Shown here piece after piece: positions 8,357 through 17,301 of a DNA stretch of 39,845 nt; position 1 is the first letter of the stretch; each line of letters opens with the position of its first letter. The position numbers and the translations under genes were made by a program. A model generated the notes under the pieces. It did not search any database. It saw only the letters and a program-made list of their open reading frames with translations, and was not told the origin of the DNA. The stretch is from Spirochaetia bacterium (GTDB lineage: Bacteria; Spirochaetota; Leptospiria; Leptospirales; Leptonemataceae): contig JAIOPQ010000038.1 in assembly GCA_021413825.1 (NCBI GenBank), positions 1 through 39,845 of the forward strand, in the 5' to 3' direction.

Positions 8357-10789
8357 TTATTTGGCACGTTCCACAGAAACCACTACATCCTGAGCGAACA
8401 ATCCTGAGATATCCAGCTTTGCCAAATCCGGCGAAGACAGAAGCTTCATTCCCAGACCCTGCGCGTTTAGACTGACTGCACCTGCAGGGAAACTGCCGGC
8501 AAAGGCCTTTGTTTCAGCACCAATTTTGATAGTACCTTTGAAATCCGCAGAGCCCGGGCCGCCGTCCTGGATGATTAATTCTACAGCTTTTGGCGCTGAA
8601 TTGCCATCAAACAGGGAGCCGGTCCATTTTCCGCTGAATTGTTCCAACCCTTGTCCTGGCAACAGGCGATGCGTTGCCACTGCCCGAACCTTGTTCACAA
8701 ATCCGGCAACCGGCTCCGAGTTCACTGACTCACCACCAAGAGCGGATTTAGTTCGTACTACGTAGAAATATACGTCTCCCTGGGTTTTGATCCCTTTCTC
8801 ATCTGTATACTTTGTAACTGTAGGTGGAACTGCCGCGACAAACTGATACTCTTTGTCCTTCTGTTTCTTACGGAACACGTAGTATTCAGAGGCGTCCTTA
8901 ACCCCGTCCCAGGCCAAACTCACCGAGGCCTTTTGTTCATCGATTGTGGCTTTTAGATTTTTTGGAGGATCTAAAACCATTCCAGCTCTCTGCGCCAATG
9001 GATTTGCGCGACCAGTGGCCACCTCTGAATATTCGCTTGTGCCGGCGCGATTCACGGCCGTTACAACATAGGCAAATTCCTCGCCAGAGAGAACGCTCTT
9101 ATCATCGTCTTTGAGTGAGTTAGTCGTTGATTCAACCGGCCCAAACAATTGCTCGGTTTCAGCGTCATAACGGTACACCTGATACTTGCTCGCCCCAGGG
9201 ACCTTAGTCCACTGGATTAAGATGTAATTCTTGTAGGTCCCTTGCGATGCAAATACGCTCGATGGAATAGACGGAACCTGATCCTCACGCATGCCACCGG
9301 CAACGAGCAATGTTTGACTCCATTTTCCTGAGCCTGAAGCATTCACGGCGCGCACTGCATAATAGTTTTTCTCAAGAGGGTTCCCGTCTGAATACGTTGT
9401 TCGAGTTACAGAACCCATATCCTGCCACTGGCCCGCATCGTACGAGTACTTGGTTACACGATAACCCGTGGCGCCGGAAACGGCAGTCCAGGCCAGATTG
9501 ATCTTTCCGGATCCATCTGCTTTTCCGTTAAGGCCAACAACCTGAGCGGGTGCCTGCGCAACGGTCTGAGGTCGCGCAAAGCCTTCAGCAACGGGTGAAT
9601 CCGCTAATTCTGTTTCATTCTCATCATCCGACGCAACAATTTTGTAACGATAGGCGGCATTCGCTTGAATGGATCTATCCGTGTACGTGGTTGAGTCTGC
9701 GTTTCCAATCTCTTCAAAACTTGTAAGACTGGAAGGTGGTGCACGATATATAGTATAAGCCACCGCACCGCGCACCGCTGACCAGGTAATTACAATTCTG
9801 TCAGGATACGATCCGGCCGTTGCTGCTATCTGTGCTGGAGGCCTGAGGGTAGTCTGTTGTTCAATGACAGCAGGAGTTGGCTGCGTGGTTGTATTGTCAG
9901 AGAGTTGCACAATCTGTGGAGCAAGCGACTGGAACATGCGATACGAAACCCAGCCATACCCCTGATCTCCCCAGCTAGTTCCCCAGGAATTTAGAATCTT
10001 AACGGCGCCGCGATCCCCGCGGGGGCTAACCTTGTTGTCATCGAACCCAACGATTGTCATAGCGTGACCGCCATGAACTTCGCCACCACGGGCATCGTAT
10101 ACGGTTGATCCTTTAACTTTGTAAAACGCATCATCAATGGACATTCCAAACACCAGCGGATTGCCACGTGTAATTTCAGTCTTAACCGCAGTTATGTCGT
10201 CGTACGGAACGCGGGCGTATGCGCGCGCTTTGTATTGAGCGGCTACTTGACGTGCCTGAGCCGATGGCTGCGTTCTATAGTCTTTGGAGTTGTATGGCAT
10301 CACACTCCAGGGCGCAGCACCCTGCTGCACAAAAAGGTCCATGGCTCTATTGATATTGGAGCCCTTGTCCTGACCGCCGTTGATTTGATTGTAAATGTAC
10401 GCGGGCGAGAAGACGTGATTTCCCTGACCACCGGATGCAGGAGAATCATATCCCCAATTCCTCTCAATTTGCTCATGGTAGGATTTAAGCGCGTACGCCG
10501 ACGCCCAGGCCACGCAACTATTCTGTTGGCCCTGGTTTCCGGGAGGTGGCATTTTACCACTGAGATCATAGCTGCTTGGCAGTCCGCGCATGCGAACGGA
10601 CACAGCTTCTGGCACGGCGCGCTGCTCATCTACGGACTGGGGTGTAAAACCACAATTAAAGCCGCCTTTTTCGCAGCTGGAAGAGCGAACGCTCTTTGGA
10701 TCAAACTCCTGTGCCGCAAGGTGCGAAACGAATGTTAGGAAAATAGCGCCTATAGCAACGCGCGTAAACCTGGAACTGCCTTTCTGCAT
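8357..10789 (-). CDS. Secreted papain-family (C1) cysteine protease with four FN3 domains
   Basis: The chosen start is ATG 10789, because it follows a strong GGAGGGAG ribosome site (10793-10800) and opens a good Sec signal peptide (residues 1-26, cleavage after LAA); the frame continues upstream without support. The protein has 810 residues. Papain catalytic residues are all present: oxyanion Gln in GNQGQQNSC, Cys92, His242 in GGHAMTIVGFDD and Asn267 in LNSWGTSWGDQGYGW. After a linker come four fibronectin type III repeats (about residues 315-685), each with the W...Y..YR pattern, then a C-terminal beta-rich domain of about 110 residues beginning near FSGKWTGSLFDG. I see no N-terminal inhibitor propeptide of the plant papain type; the pre-catalytic stretch is only about 60 residues. 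Probably exported, with FN3 modules for binding. Confidence 0.88.
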   Translation of the reverse strand: MQKGSSRFTRVAIGAIFLTFVSHLAAQEFDPKSVRSSSCEKGGFNCGFTPQSVDEQRAVPEAVSVRMRGLPSSYDLSGKMPPPGNQGQQNSCVAWASAYALKSYHEQIERNWGYDSPASGGQGNHVFSPAYIYNQINGGQDKGSNINRAMDLFVQQGAAPWSVMPYNSKDYRTQPSAQARQVAAQYKARAYARVPYDDITAVKTEITRGNPLVFGMSIDDAFYKVKGSTVYDARGGEVHGGHAMTIVGFDDNKVSPRGDRGAVKILNSWGTSWGDQGYGWVSYRMFQSLAPQIVQLSDNTTTQPTPAVIEQQTTLRPPAQIAATAGSYPDRIVITWSAVRGAVAYTIYRAPPSSLTSFEEIGNADSTTYTDRSIQANAAYRYKIVASDDENETELADSPVAEGFARPQTVAQAPAQVVGLNGKADGSGKINLAWTAVSGATGYRVTKYSYDAGQWQDMGSVTRTTYSDGNPLEKNYYAVRAVNASGSGKWSQTLLVAGGMREDQVPSIPSSVFASQGTYKNYILIQWTKVPGASKYQVYRYDAETEQLFGPVESTTNSLKDDDKSVLSGEEFAYVVTAVNRAGTSEYSEVATGRANPLAQRAGMVLDPPKNLKATIDEQKASVSLAWDGVKDASEYYVFRKKQKDKEYQFVAAVPPTVTKYTDEKGIKTQGDVYFYVVRTKSALGGESVNSEPVAGFVNKVRAVATHRLLPGQGLEQFSGKWTGSLFDGNSAPKAVELIIQDGGPGSADFKGTIKIGAETKAFAGSFPAGAVSLNAQGLGMKLLSSPDLAKLDISGLFAQDVVVSVERAK

Positions 10790-10792
10790 AAC

Positions 10793-10800
10793 TCCCTCCA
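10793..10800 (-). promoter_or_regulatory. Strong Shine-Dalgarno site deciding the protease start
   Basis: GGAGGGAG on the minus strand, three bases before ATG 10789. It forms part of the 3' arm of an inverted repeat (10796-10803 with 10832-10839), so the site could be sequestered in the mRNA leader. Confidence 0.6.
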
Positions 10801-10891
10801 ATTGAAACAGGGCCGATTCTAAACGATCGTTAATTGGAGTCCAACGTTTGCCAATTGGTTGCGCTTTTTTTTGCCTTCTGGGTGATGAACC

Positions 10892-12142
10892 GTGCCCCGG
10901 ATCAAACGACTCTGCACCAGTTTTCTGAAATTCACGTTGTTTATTGCATCGCTGAGCACGGCTGGCTGCCTTGCTCCCGTGCTGCGTGATTCCTACCTGC
11001 CCCACGCCAATTCGCCCCTGCTTACGGCAGTCTTAAAAGGACCGGCTTTCCAGGCCATAATGGCCGATCCGGATCGACGCAGGCTACAAATCATATTTAG
11101 CCAGATTCATATGCAGCTCGGAAAGCCAATCCTGACGCACCACACGTTCCGACTACGAGAGAGGGAATTTTTCTACCCTGCAAGCCTGGTCAAAATCGCA
11201 CCGGCCGCACTTTCCCTGGAAAAGCTGAAGGACCTCAAACACCCCGGGCTAACGCCAAAGACCCTTTACAATACCGAGATAACAGTTTGCCCGCCAACCG
11301 AGGAGGACAAGCCACGAGGCGGGCAGGTGACAACACCGCCAACAATCGAACGCGATATCAGGGCAATCTTTCTAGTCAGCGACAACCAGGCATACGATCG
11401 ACTCTATTCCTTCCTGGGACAGGATATGGTCAACGCTACAATGACTTCCCGGGGCTATCGGTCGTTTCAAATGACTCATCGCCTGGGCCGCAAATGCTCC
11501 ATGCTTGCAAATCAAACGACCGACCCGGTAGTCTTTACAGATGACAAGGGCACGCAGATTTACAGACAGGAATCCTTCACAAGTCATGAATCGTACGAAA
11601 AAAGAAGAGATGGCTGGGACGTAGTCTCAGGGTACGATGGGGCAAAGCGAAACTCAGCCTCCCTTGCAGACCTGCATAAGATGCTCATCGCATTGATCAT
11701 GCCCGAGGCTTTACCTGAACATGCGCGGTTTCGATTGAGTGACACAGAACTCAAATCTATCCAGCGTTCCATGTCAATGTATCCGGAAGAAGAACATGAA
11801 ATTGAATACGATACGAGTCGCTTTCACGGCGGAAAATCTAAATATCTCTTACTCGGCGGCCAGCCCGAACAGGCGCCCAAAAACATTCGGATCTTTAACA
11901 AAGTTGGCATGGCGCTTGGCTTTCTAACAGACACGGCGTTCGTTGTTGATTACGAGCATGAAACAGGTTTTTTTCTGAGCGCGACCGTTTACGTAAATGA
12001 CAAACATTCAGACGTAGACGAAGACCACCTATATGAAACTCTTGGCCTCCCCTTTATGGCAGCCCTTGGAACTGAACTACTCAAAATAGAAAATGAGCGC
12101 AACGATACGTTCGGTGTAAGCAGGTATCAATTTGAATATTAA
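10892..12142 (+). CDS. Class A beta-lactamase-like serine hydrolase, lipoprotein
   Basis: Starts at GTG 10892 with a lipoprotein-type signal (basic start, hydrophobic 11-22, TAGC with Cys26). The body has the serine penicillin-recognising fold motifs: SLVK (Ser98, Lys101), SDN (163-165) and KVG (337-339) in place of KTG. No clear omega-loop ExxLN element is visible, so deacylation by the class A mechanism is not supported and antibiotic resistance should not be assumed; a peptidoglycan or ester substrate is as likely. At 416 residues it is longer than class A enzymes (about 290). It is transcribed away from the C1 protease across a 102-base gap and ends directly against the opposing DinB-like gene with no intergenic base. 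Confidence 0.78.
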   Translation: MPRIKRLCTSFLKFTLFIASLSTAGCLAPVLRDSYLPHANSPLLTAVLKGPAFQAIMADPDRRRLQIIFSQIHMQLGKPILTHHTFRLREREFFYPASLVKIAPAALSLEKLKDLKHPGLTPKTLYNTEITVCPPTEEDKPRGGQVTTPPTIERDIRAIFLVSDNQAYDRLYSFLGQDMVNATMTSRGYRSFQMTHRLGRKCSMLANQTTDPVVFTDDKGTQIYRQESFTSHESYEKRRDGWDVVSGYDGAKRNSASLADLHKMLIALIMPEALPEHARFRLSDTELKSIQRSMSMYPEEEHEIEYDTSRFHGGKSKYLLLGGQPEQAPKNIRIFNKVGMALGFLTDTAFVVDYEHETGFFLSATVYVNDKHSDVDEDHLYETLGLPFMAALGTELLKIENERNDTFGVSRYQFEY

Positions 12143-12688
12143 TCACTTACCGTGTTGTGATTTCATATTCTGATTAAAGTCCTGACTCTTCCCGGGTGCT
12201 ATGGTAAGCCAGTTCCAGTCTCCTTCTTTTACGAGCCTGCATAGATACAAAATCTGTCCCACATGATACGCAGTATGCGCAAGAGAACGCTGGATAGCCA
12301 GTGGAATTGAATGCGGTTCGCTGCGTATAAGAACCATTTTATCCGCATCTTCTGCCTTGAGATTGCCAATCTCCTCAAGCACAATCTTCCAGCCCTCTTC
12401 CCATCTACGCATCAAGTCAGCGCGAGTATTCTCGGGCAGAATTATGAATTCATTGTCACGATCACGATCCGGCTTTTCTCCATCGCTTGAAAGGAAATTG
12501 AGCCAACGTGATCTAAGATTTCCAGCCACGTGCTTGAGAGTAACAGCAACGCTATGCGACCTGGGGCCCAGTTCGCGAAAAAAATCTGAATCATTTTGAA
12601 GCTGAGCCATCGCCTTATCGGCCCAATCCTTGTGCTGCTTCAAAACGCGCAGTGTCCCTTCGCGGTATGCTTCAAAAAATGCGCTCAT
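12143..12688 (-). CDS. DinB-superfamily DUF1572 protein
   Basis: The start chosen is ATG 12688 (181 residues, near the family norm); a longer frame to 12799 would run into the start of yaeQ. The protein is a four-helix bundle type with His53 (in TLKHVAGNLRSRW) and an HTAYH pair (His138, His142), the three metal ligands of DinB/YfiT-like proteins. The family includes thiol-dependent transferases and many unknowns; DUF1572 (PF07609) fits best. It is unrelated to the DNA polymerase called dinB further along. Reaction unknown. Confidence 0.8.
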   Translation of the reverse strand: MSAFFEAYREGTLRVLKQHKDWADKAMAQLQNDSDFFRELGPRSHSVAVTLKHVAGNLRSRWLNFLSSDGEKPDRDRDNEFIILPENTRADLMRRWEEGWKIVLEEIGNLKAEDADKMVLIRSEPHSIPLAIQRSLAHTAYHVGQILYLCRLVKEGDWNWLTIAPGKSQDFNQNMKSQHGK

Positions 12689-12779
12689 CTTGTGCCCCTG
12701 AAATGGAATAATTCGGCCGAAATAAAAGATCAAATCCAAACTCGGGTGGACTCCGGGTCTGGCAAGCCTTGTATCGACC

Positions 12780-13328
12780 ATGGCAAAAGGCGCAAGCATC
12801 TACAAAGCGGATCTGCAGATCGCTGACATGGATCGAAACTACTATGAAAATCACTCTCTTACGCTGGCATGCCATCCCTCAGAAACTGAAGAACGCATGA
12901 TGGTGCGACTACTTGCTTTCGTTCTTTACGCGCATGAATCCCTTGAGTTTGGACGTGGTATTTCTACTCAGGATGAGCCCGACCTCTGGCAGAAAGACCT
13001 AACAGGATCCATTGATCTCTGGATTGAGGTGGGGCAGCGCGAGGAACGCGATTTGCGTCGCGCCTGTGGACGAGCTAAACAGGTTGTCGTAGTTTGCTAC
13101 GGGGGTCGCGGCGTGAATGTTTGGTGGACGCAGAACAGCGAAGCGCTTGACCAATTAAAAAATCTTACAGTAATCAACCTGCCGCTTCCGGCCACGCAGG
13201 GCTTAGCGCGGATTGCAAATCGCAACATGCAGCTTCAATGCAACATTCAGGATGCGCAGATTTCTATCATTGCGGATTCAGAAATGGTTCAGATTGAGCC
13301 TGTGATTCTCCTTTCGCCTGCCGCGTAA
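12780..13328 (+). CDS. yaeQ: YaeQ family protein
   Basis: A 182-residue protein matching YaeQ along its whole length: MAKGASIYKADLQIADMDR at the start, PDLWQKDLTGSIDLWIEVGQ near residues 67-86, and the RRACGRA and VNVWW segments. YaeQ has a PD-(D/E)xK nuclease-like fold; Asp79, Glu83 and Lys100 are plausible active-site positions here. It was once described as able to suppress RfaH loss, but its real role is not established. The gene diverges from the DUF1572 gene across 91 bases and its 3' end is 11 bases from the trpG stop. Confidence 0.9.
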   Translation: MAKGASIYKADLQIADMDRNYYENHSLTLACHPSETEERMMVRLLAFVLYAHESLEFGRGISTQDEPDLWQKDLTGSIDLWIEVGQREERDLRRACGRAKQVVVVCYGGRGVNVWWTQNSEALDQLKNLTVINLPLPATQGLARIANRNMQLQCNIQDAQISIIADSEMVQIEPVILLSPAA

Positions 13329-13339
13329 GCCAGGAACCA

Positions 13340-13936
13340 CTATTGATTCAGAAAATTCTGAATCATTCGCGTTCCGCCTTCTGTGGCAAAGGATTCCGGA
13401 TGAAACTGGATTCCTTCCAGGGGCAGACTTTTGTGCCTGATCCCCATTATCTCGGGCTCGCTTCCGTCCAATTGAGCACGCGCAGAAATCTCAAAGCAAT
13501 CGGGCAATGACTCAGGCTCAACTACAAGAGAATGATAACGCATGGCACTCAGGCTCTGCGGTAAATCGCGGAACACTCCCCGGCCATCGTGCAAAATAGA
13601 AGAAACCTTCCCATGCATTGGCAGACGAGCCCGAACCACTTTCCCGCCGAAACAATATGCAAGCCCCTGCATACCAAGACAAACTCCCAGAACTGGAACG
13701 TTAGTCGACTTTGTCAGCACATCAGAGCAAACCCCAAAATACGCCGGATCATCCGGGCTACCTGGCCCTGGTGAAACGATAATCCTATCATACTGGCGCG
13801 ACTCAATTTCAGAAAATGTTAGCTCATCGTTCCGAATCACATCCAGCTTGCCACCGGCCTGCTCCAGAAGTTCAGCTGCAATCTGATACAGATTGTAGGT
13901 AAATGAATCGTAGTTATCTATTAGAAGTAATTTCAT
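13340..13936 (-). CDS. trpG: Anthranilate synthase glutamine amidotransferase subunit
   Basis: A 198-residue class I glutamine amidotransferase. The opening LLLIDNYDSFTYNL, the nucleophile Cys86 in GVCLGMQ, the oxyanion region SPGPGSP, and His179/Glu181 in FHPESF give a complete catalytic triad. It hydrolyses glutamine and hands ammonia to the chorismate-binding partner encoded immediately upstream; the two genes overlap by four bases. TrpG and PabA cannot be separated by sequence alone and one subunit often serves both enzymes. The call as TrpG rests on its TrpE-like neighbour. Confidence 0.88.
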   Translation of the reverse strand: MKLLLIDNYDSFTYNLYQIAAELLEQAGGKLDVIRNDELTFSEIESRQYDRIIVSPGPGSPDDPAYFGVCSDVLTKSTNVPVLGVCLGMQGLAYCFGGKVVRARLPMHGKVSSILHDGRGVFRDLPQSLSAMRYHSLVVEPESLPDCFEISARAQLDGSEPEIMGIRHKSLPLEGIQFHPESFATEGGTRMIQNFLNQ

Positions 13937-15282
13937 ACAATAAACGGCGCAATTGCCTTTCGCATGCTTGCAAGCTTGGCCTGAATTTCAGCGTACTCAC
14001 CTTCCGGCGTAGAATCAAACACAATCCCTCCGGATGCTCGGATAAATCCCCTGTTCTCGGAAATAAACAGTGAGCGAATCGGAATTGCAAATGTGCAATC
14101 GCCATTGAAGCCAAAATGCCCCACAGCACCCCCGTATGGTCCGCGTGGATCCTGCTCAATTCGCTCAATGATCTTCATAGACTCAATCTTGGGGGCGCCA
14201 GAAAGAGTTCCCGCCGGAAAGACGGAGGCAAGTCCAGAAAACATGTCTTGATTGCGCGCAATGATGCCAACAACCTCGCTTGAAATATGCTGCACATGGC
14301 TGAATCGTTTCACGTCCATTAGCCTGCGAACCTTAACAGTTCCAGGCCTTGCTATTCTTCCAAGGTCGTTTCTGTGCAGATCCACAAGCATATTGTGTTC
14401 TGCAATTTCTTTGGGATCGTTTAGAAGTTTGCGTGCCAGGAGTTTGTCTTCTGCCGGATTGGATCCACGTCTGGCTGTTCCGGCTAACGGAAAGGTTTCG
14501 ATTTCACCCTGACGCAAACGGAATGCAAGCTCGGGGCTAGCACCCAATAATACCTTCTTCCCTAGCTTTACATAAAACATGTGCGGAGACGGATTTACTT
14601 CACGCAGGTTTTCGTAGATTGCAATTGGCGAACCCGGAATGTCAAAATCCGCACGAAATCCAATCTGACACTGAAATGTGTTCCCTTTCAGAATCTCTTC
14701 GCGCGTTTCAAGCACCATGGCCGCATGACGTTCCTGCGTAATAGAATCACCGAGCGCAGTTACTCGAGGTCTCGCATGTTTTTTGAAACTTGAATCGTTT
14801 AATAACGCACGAATCTCTTCGATACGATTGGTGTTGTAATGGAAGTAGAACGTTTCACCAGTCATCGAATCGTGCGTTAGTCCATCCGTATAAACGCCAA
14901 ATTGAAACGAATCAAACTCTGGATGTTCAGTCAGCGCAAGCGAGGGCTCAAAGAAGTTCATTGCATCGTAGCCAATATAGCCTACCAGGCCCCCGCAATA
15001 GTTGCGCGAGATCATTCCTTCTGGAACAAACTCCTTTAATAGTAGATACGGATTCTCAGAAGGGATCAACTGCCCGTCTACGACCAGGCCATCACGCGTG
15101 CCACGCAGGATTTTCTCAGGTCCAAACCCAATTACAGAATGGCGTGAATCAGCAGTCCACTCACCCAGGGATTCCAGCAGGAAACAGCTTTCATAGTGCT
15201 GCTCAATACGAAGAAACAAATCCAGAAAGTCAACGTCTGGAAGACGTAGATATGTCGGCTTTGCCGATAACTGGACTGTCAT
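13933..15282 (-). CDS. trpE: Anthranilate synthase component I (chorismate-binding)
   Basis: A 449-residue protein with an N-terminal TrpE/PabB domain, including LLES (residues 35-38), the segment tied to tryptophan feedback binding, and GYIGYD, then the chorismate-binding domain. Diagnostic residues favour TrpE over PabB: PLAGTARRG has Ala267 where PabB enzymes carry a lysine (PIKGT), and the HISSEVVG region also fits TrpE. VDLHRNDLGR, FPAGTLSGAPK and ASGGIVFDSTPEGEY complete the active site. It forms anthranilate from chorismate with ammonia from TrpG, the first step of tryptophan synthesis. The other trp genes are not in this window, so a role in folate synthesis (PabB) remains a minor alternative. 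Confidence 0.85.
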   Translation of the reverse strand: MTVQLSAKPTYLRLPDVDFLDLFLRIEQHYESCFLLESLGEWTADSRHSVIGFGPEKILRGTRDGLVVDGQLIPSENPYLLLKEFVPEGMISRNYCGGLVGYIGYDAMNFFEPSLALTEHPEFDSFQFGVYTDGLTHDSMTGETFYFHYNTNRIEEIRALLNDSSFKKHARPRVTALGDSITQERHAAMVLETREEILKGNTFQCQIGFRADFDIPGSPIAIYENLREVNPSPHMFYVKLGKKVLLGASPELAFRLRQGEIETFPLAGTARRGSNPAEDKLLARKLLNDPKEIAEHNMLVDLHRNDLGRIARPGTVKVRRLMDVKRFSHVQHISSEVVGIIARNQDMFSGLASVFPAGTLSGAPKIESMKIIERIEQDPRGPYGGAVGHFGFNGDCTFAIPIRSLFISENRGFIRASGGIVFDSTPEGEYAEIQAKLASMRKAIAPFIV

Positions 15283-15291
15283 TTAAAGGGA

Positions 15292-16605
15292 TCACTCCGA
15301 TTCATTCATACCACGCAAAATCTCATGCTTCAGACGGTCCAGCAAAAGGGCAGACTGTTTCTGCACGGACGTGAGATTTTCTTTGGTGGTAAGTTCTGTA
15401 ATTCCCTCACTCAGGAATTTCTTGAGAATTGCCTTCATCTCTGCGCGGCCTTCCTCGCTTGTCATAGCCGACTTAAGGCCGTCCTTGATTGACGCTTCTA
15501 CAGCATAGAGCACCATCTTAAGCACGGGAGCAAGGGGCGTGCGAAGGTAAGTCCCCATCGCAGCATAGACTGAATGCACAGCAAGGGTGGTAATCTGAGG
15601 TTCCACATCGGGCAGAACCGTATCCGCAATCCTGTCGATCTGAGTATCCAGCAGCTCACGGGTCACCTGGACTACTTCGCTCTGGCCCAGTCCGTCTGTG
15701 TCAGTCTTTTCAACTATTACAGCCATTTGATCCAGGATATTGACGAGCACCATTCCGGAGATTTCTCCGGCAATCAGGGCCGCATTGTCGTGCAAGAGTT
15801 CTGGAAGAATACTCTGGCCTGGAATCAGACGAGCATGCTTCATTCTGAAATATAAAGGAATAGCACGAAGCAGTCTCATCCACACTGCATGATGAGGTGG
15901 AATTAGATTGAATATCTCTGTTCCATGGCGTACAGGAAACAGATACCATTTTCGATGCTGCTGCCTGACAATTGCAATGACCCAGCGTGTAAGAAAATCT
16001 ACCCAGAAGAATAAAACAAACCACAGGTCGATCTTGAAGAAATAATCCTTCATCTCTCCGTCTTCATCAATCCAGCGAAAATAATTCTGATCCATGAGCG
16101 GACGAATTTCGCGATCGAAGAATGCTTTTTGTTCAACAGCGCCCGGTCCAGTAAGATTGGCCACAGTCCAGAAACGAGTGAACGAATCCTTTGCTGAATC
16201 GTTTCCGTAGTGCTTACGCATGTGATTTTTGATAATCTGAAGTGTTCCGTCCTTTTCTGCAATACTGAAGTGACTGAATCCTGGCTTTTGATCAATCATC
16301 TCCTTGCTCATGTTAATGAGCTCAGGAAAAATCTTCTCAGCTTCTCTTGTGTTTCCGGCTGCAGCTGCTGCGAATGCTTTGTCTGCCTGCTCAACATATG
16401 AACTGGTAAAACGATGAATTTCAATTCCCTTAACCGGATCATACATCTGAACCAGGCCAGGGGCGCGTTCAAGCAATATGTCGCGCATTGTGAGCCTGGC
16501 GTATGGCAGTTTCCAGAGGTACGCGGCATCAAAGATTACAAAACCAAAGTTAACCAGACCAACGAGACAAAACAAAATCTGATATAGCCGGTTTACAATC
16601 TTCAT
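15292..16605 (-). CDS. Unknown membrane protein
   Basis: I do not recognise a named family. The 437 residues start with a hydrophobic segment (about 7-28), followed by a soluble helical region of about 180 residues, a second membrane region near DLWFVLFFWVDFLTRWVIAI (about 208-228), and a mostly helical soluble C-terminal half ending in coiled-coil-like sequence. The segment after the second hydrophobic region (HRKWYLFPVRHGTEIFNLIP) resembles the amphipathic linker style of voltage-sensor-like proteins, but no pore or charged S4 pattern is clear. It lies 9 bases upstream of trpE on the same strand, which suggests co-transcription rather than a shared pathway. Confidence 0.7.
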   Translation of the reverse strand: MKIVNRLYQILFCLVGLVNFGFVIFDAAYLWKLPYARLTMRDILLERAPGLVQMYDPVKGIEIHRFTSSYVEQADKAFAAAAAGNTREAEKIFPELINMSKEMIDQKPGFSHFSIAEKDGTLQIIKNHMRKHYGNDSAKDSFTRFWTVANLTGPGAVEQKAFFDREIRPLMDQNYFRWIDEDGEMKDYFFKIDLWFVLFFWVDFLTRWVIAIVRQQHRKWYLFPVRHGTEIFNLIPPHHAVWMRLLRAIPLYFRMKHARLIPGQSILPELLHDNAALIAGEISGMVLVNILDQMAVIVEKTDTDGLGQSEVVQVTRELLDTQIDRIADTVLPDVEPQITTLAVHSVYAAMGTYLRTPLAPVLKMVLYAVEASIKDGLKSAMTSEEGRAEMKAILKKFLSEGITELTTKENLTSVQKQSALLLDRLKHEILRGMNESE

Positions 16606-16707
16606 AACTCTCTACTGTTCGGCGTAAGGTTGCCTGTCATTCAATAATTTCCGCATGACGTAGCGAAAAGAGTTGAATACTGGCATAAAAGGGCCACAAC
16701 TGCAATC

Positions 16708-17301
16708 ATGGCATCGGGTCTGTTTGTAGTGTTCGAGGGGATTGATGGCTCGGGCAAGAGTACCCTTACAAAAGCAGTCTGGGACAGGCTTGGAACTCAG
16801 GCCCAGCTGTTACGCGAACCCACGGGCCTTCATACAGGGAAACTAATCCGCGAGAAGCTCTCAGCGCCTCAGACCATACCGCAGAAAGACTGGATTCAGC
16901 TTTTCACAGAGGACCGCGCATTGGACGTTGAACAGCATCTAAAGCCTGCCCTCGCCGCCGGCAAGATCGTACTCATGGATCGTTATTACTATTCTACGGC
17001 CGCTTACCAGGGAGCAAACCTGCCCGATCTATCGGCTGCGGAAATTGTCAAGGCGCAACAGGCAATGTTTCCTGAGCCCGATATGCTCGTGTACTTAGAA
17101 ATTTCGCCTGAGGCGGCGCTCGCGCGCATCAGCTCGCGTCCTGGCCTTGAAATATTTGAAACGCGCAGCCAGTTAGAGCGAATTTCAAAAAATTATGAAT
17201 CGATCCTTCCAAAAGGAACGCTGCGCCTTAATGCAACAAAATCAGTGGATTCAAATGTACAGACAGTGCAACGCGCCATAGAAACGAAAGTTCCCATCTA
17301 G
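16708..17301 (+). CDS. tmk: Thymidylate kinase
   Basis: A 197-residue kinase with the P-loop GIDGSGKST (residues 11-19), a LREPTG segment matching the TMP-binding REPGG region, DRYYYSTAAYQG for the DR(Y/F) motif, and a lid region with ISSRP. It phosphorylates dTMP to dTDP in the cytoplasm. The REPTG variant is seen in a subset of thymidylate kinases. The gene is divergent from the preceding membrane protein (102-base gap) and its stop codon interlocks with the stop of the opposing thioesterase gene: a single CTAG serves both strands. Confidence 0.92.
   Translation: MASGLFVVFEGIDGSGKSTLTKAVWDRLGTQAQLLREPTGLHTGKLIREKLSAPQTIPQKDWIQLFTEDRALDVEQHLKPALAAGKIVLMDRYYYSTAAYQGANLPDLSAAEIVKAQQAMFPEPDMLVYLEISPEAALARISSRPGLEIFETRSQLERISKNYESILPKGTLRLNATKSVDSNVQTVQRAIETKVPI

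Noticed and set aside
10235..10738. 167-codon plus-strand frame inside the C1 protease gene
   Set aside because: It runs antisense to the catalytic domain with Cys, His and Asn in place, and its own product has no recognisable motif or ribosome site.
10892..12142. Antibiotic-resistance beta-lactamase
   Set aside because: SxxK and SDN are present, but the KTG motif is KVG and no ExxLN omega loop is seen; chromosomal relatives of this type are often peptidases or esterases.
12712..12721. Ten-base palindrome TTCGGCCGAA in the yaeQ/DUF1572 divergent gap
   Set aside because: Short, without flanking symmetry or a second copy in the window; chance is a sufficient explanation.
14790..15374. 194-codon plus-strand frame across the trpE start
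   Set aside because: It is antisense to the conserved N-terminal TrpE domain and the preceding gene's 3' end; the translation is Arg/Ser/His-rich and lacks structure.
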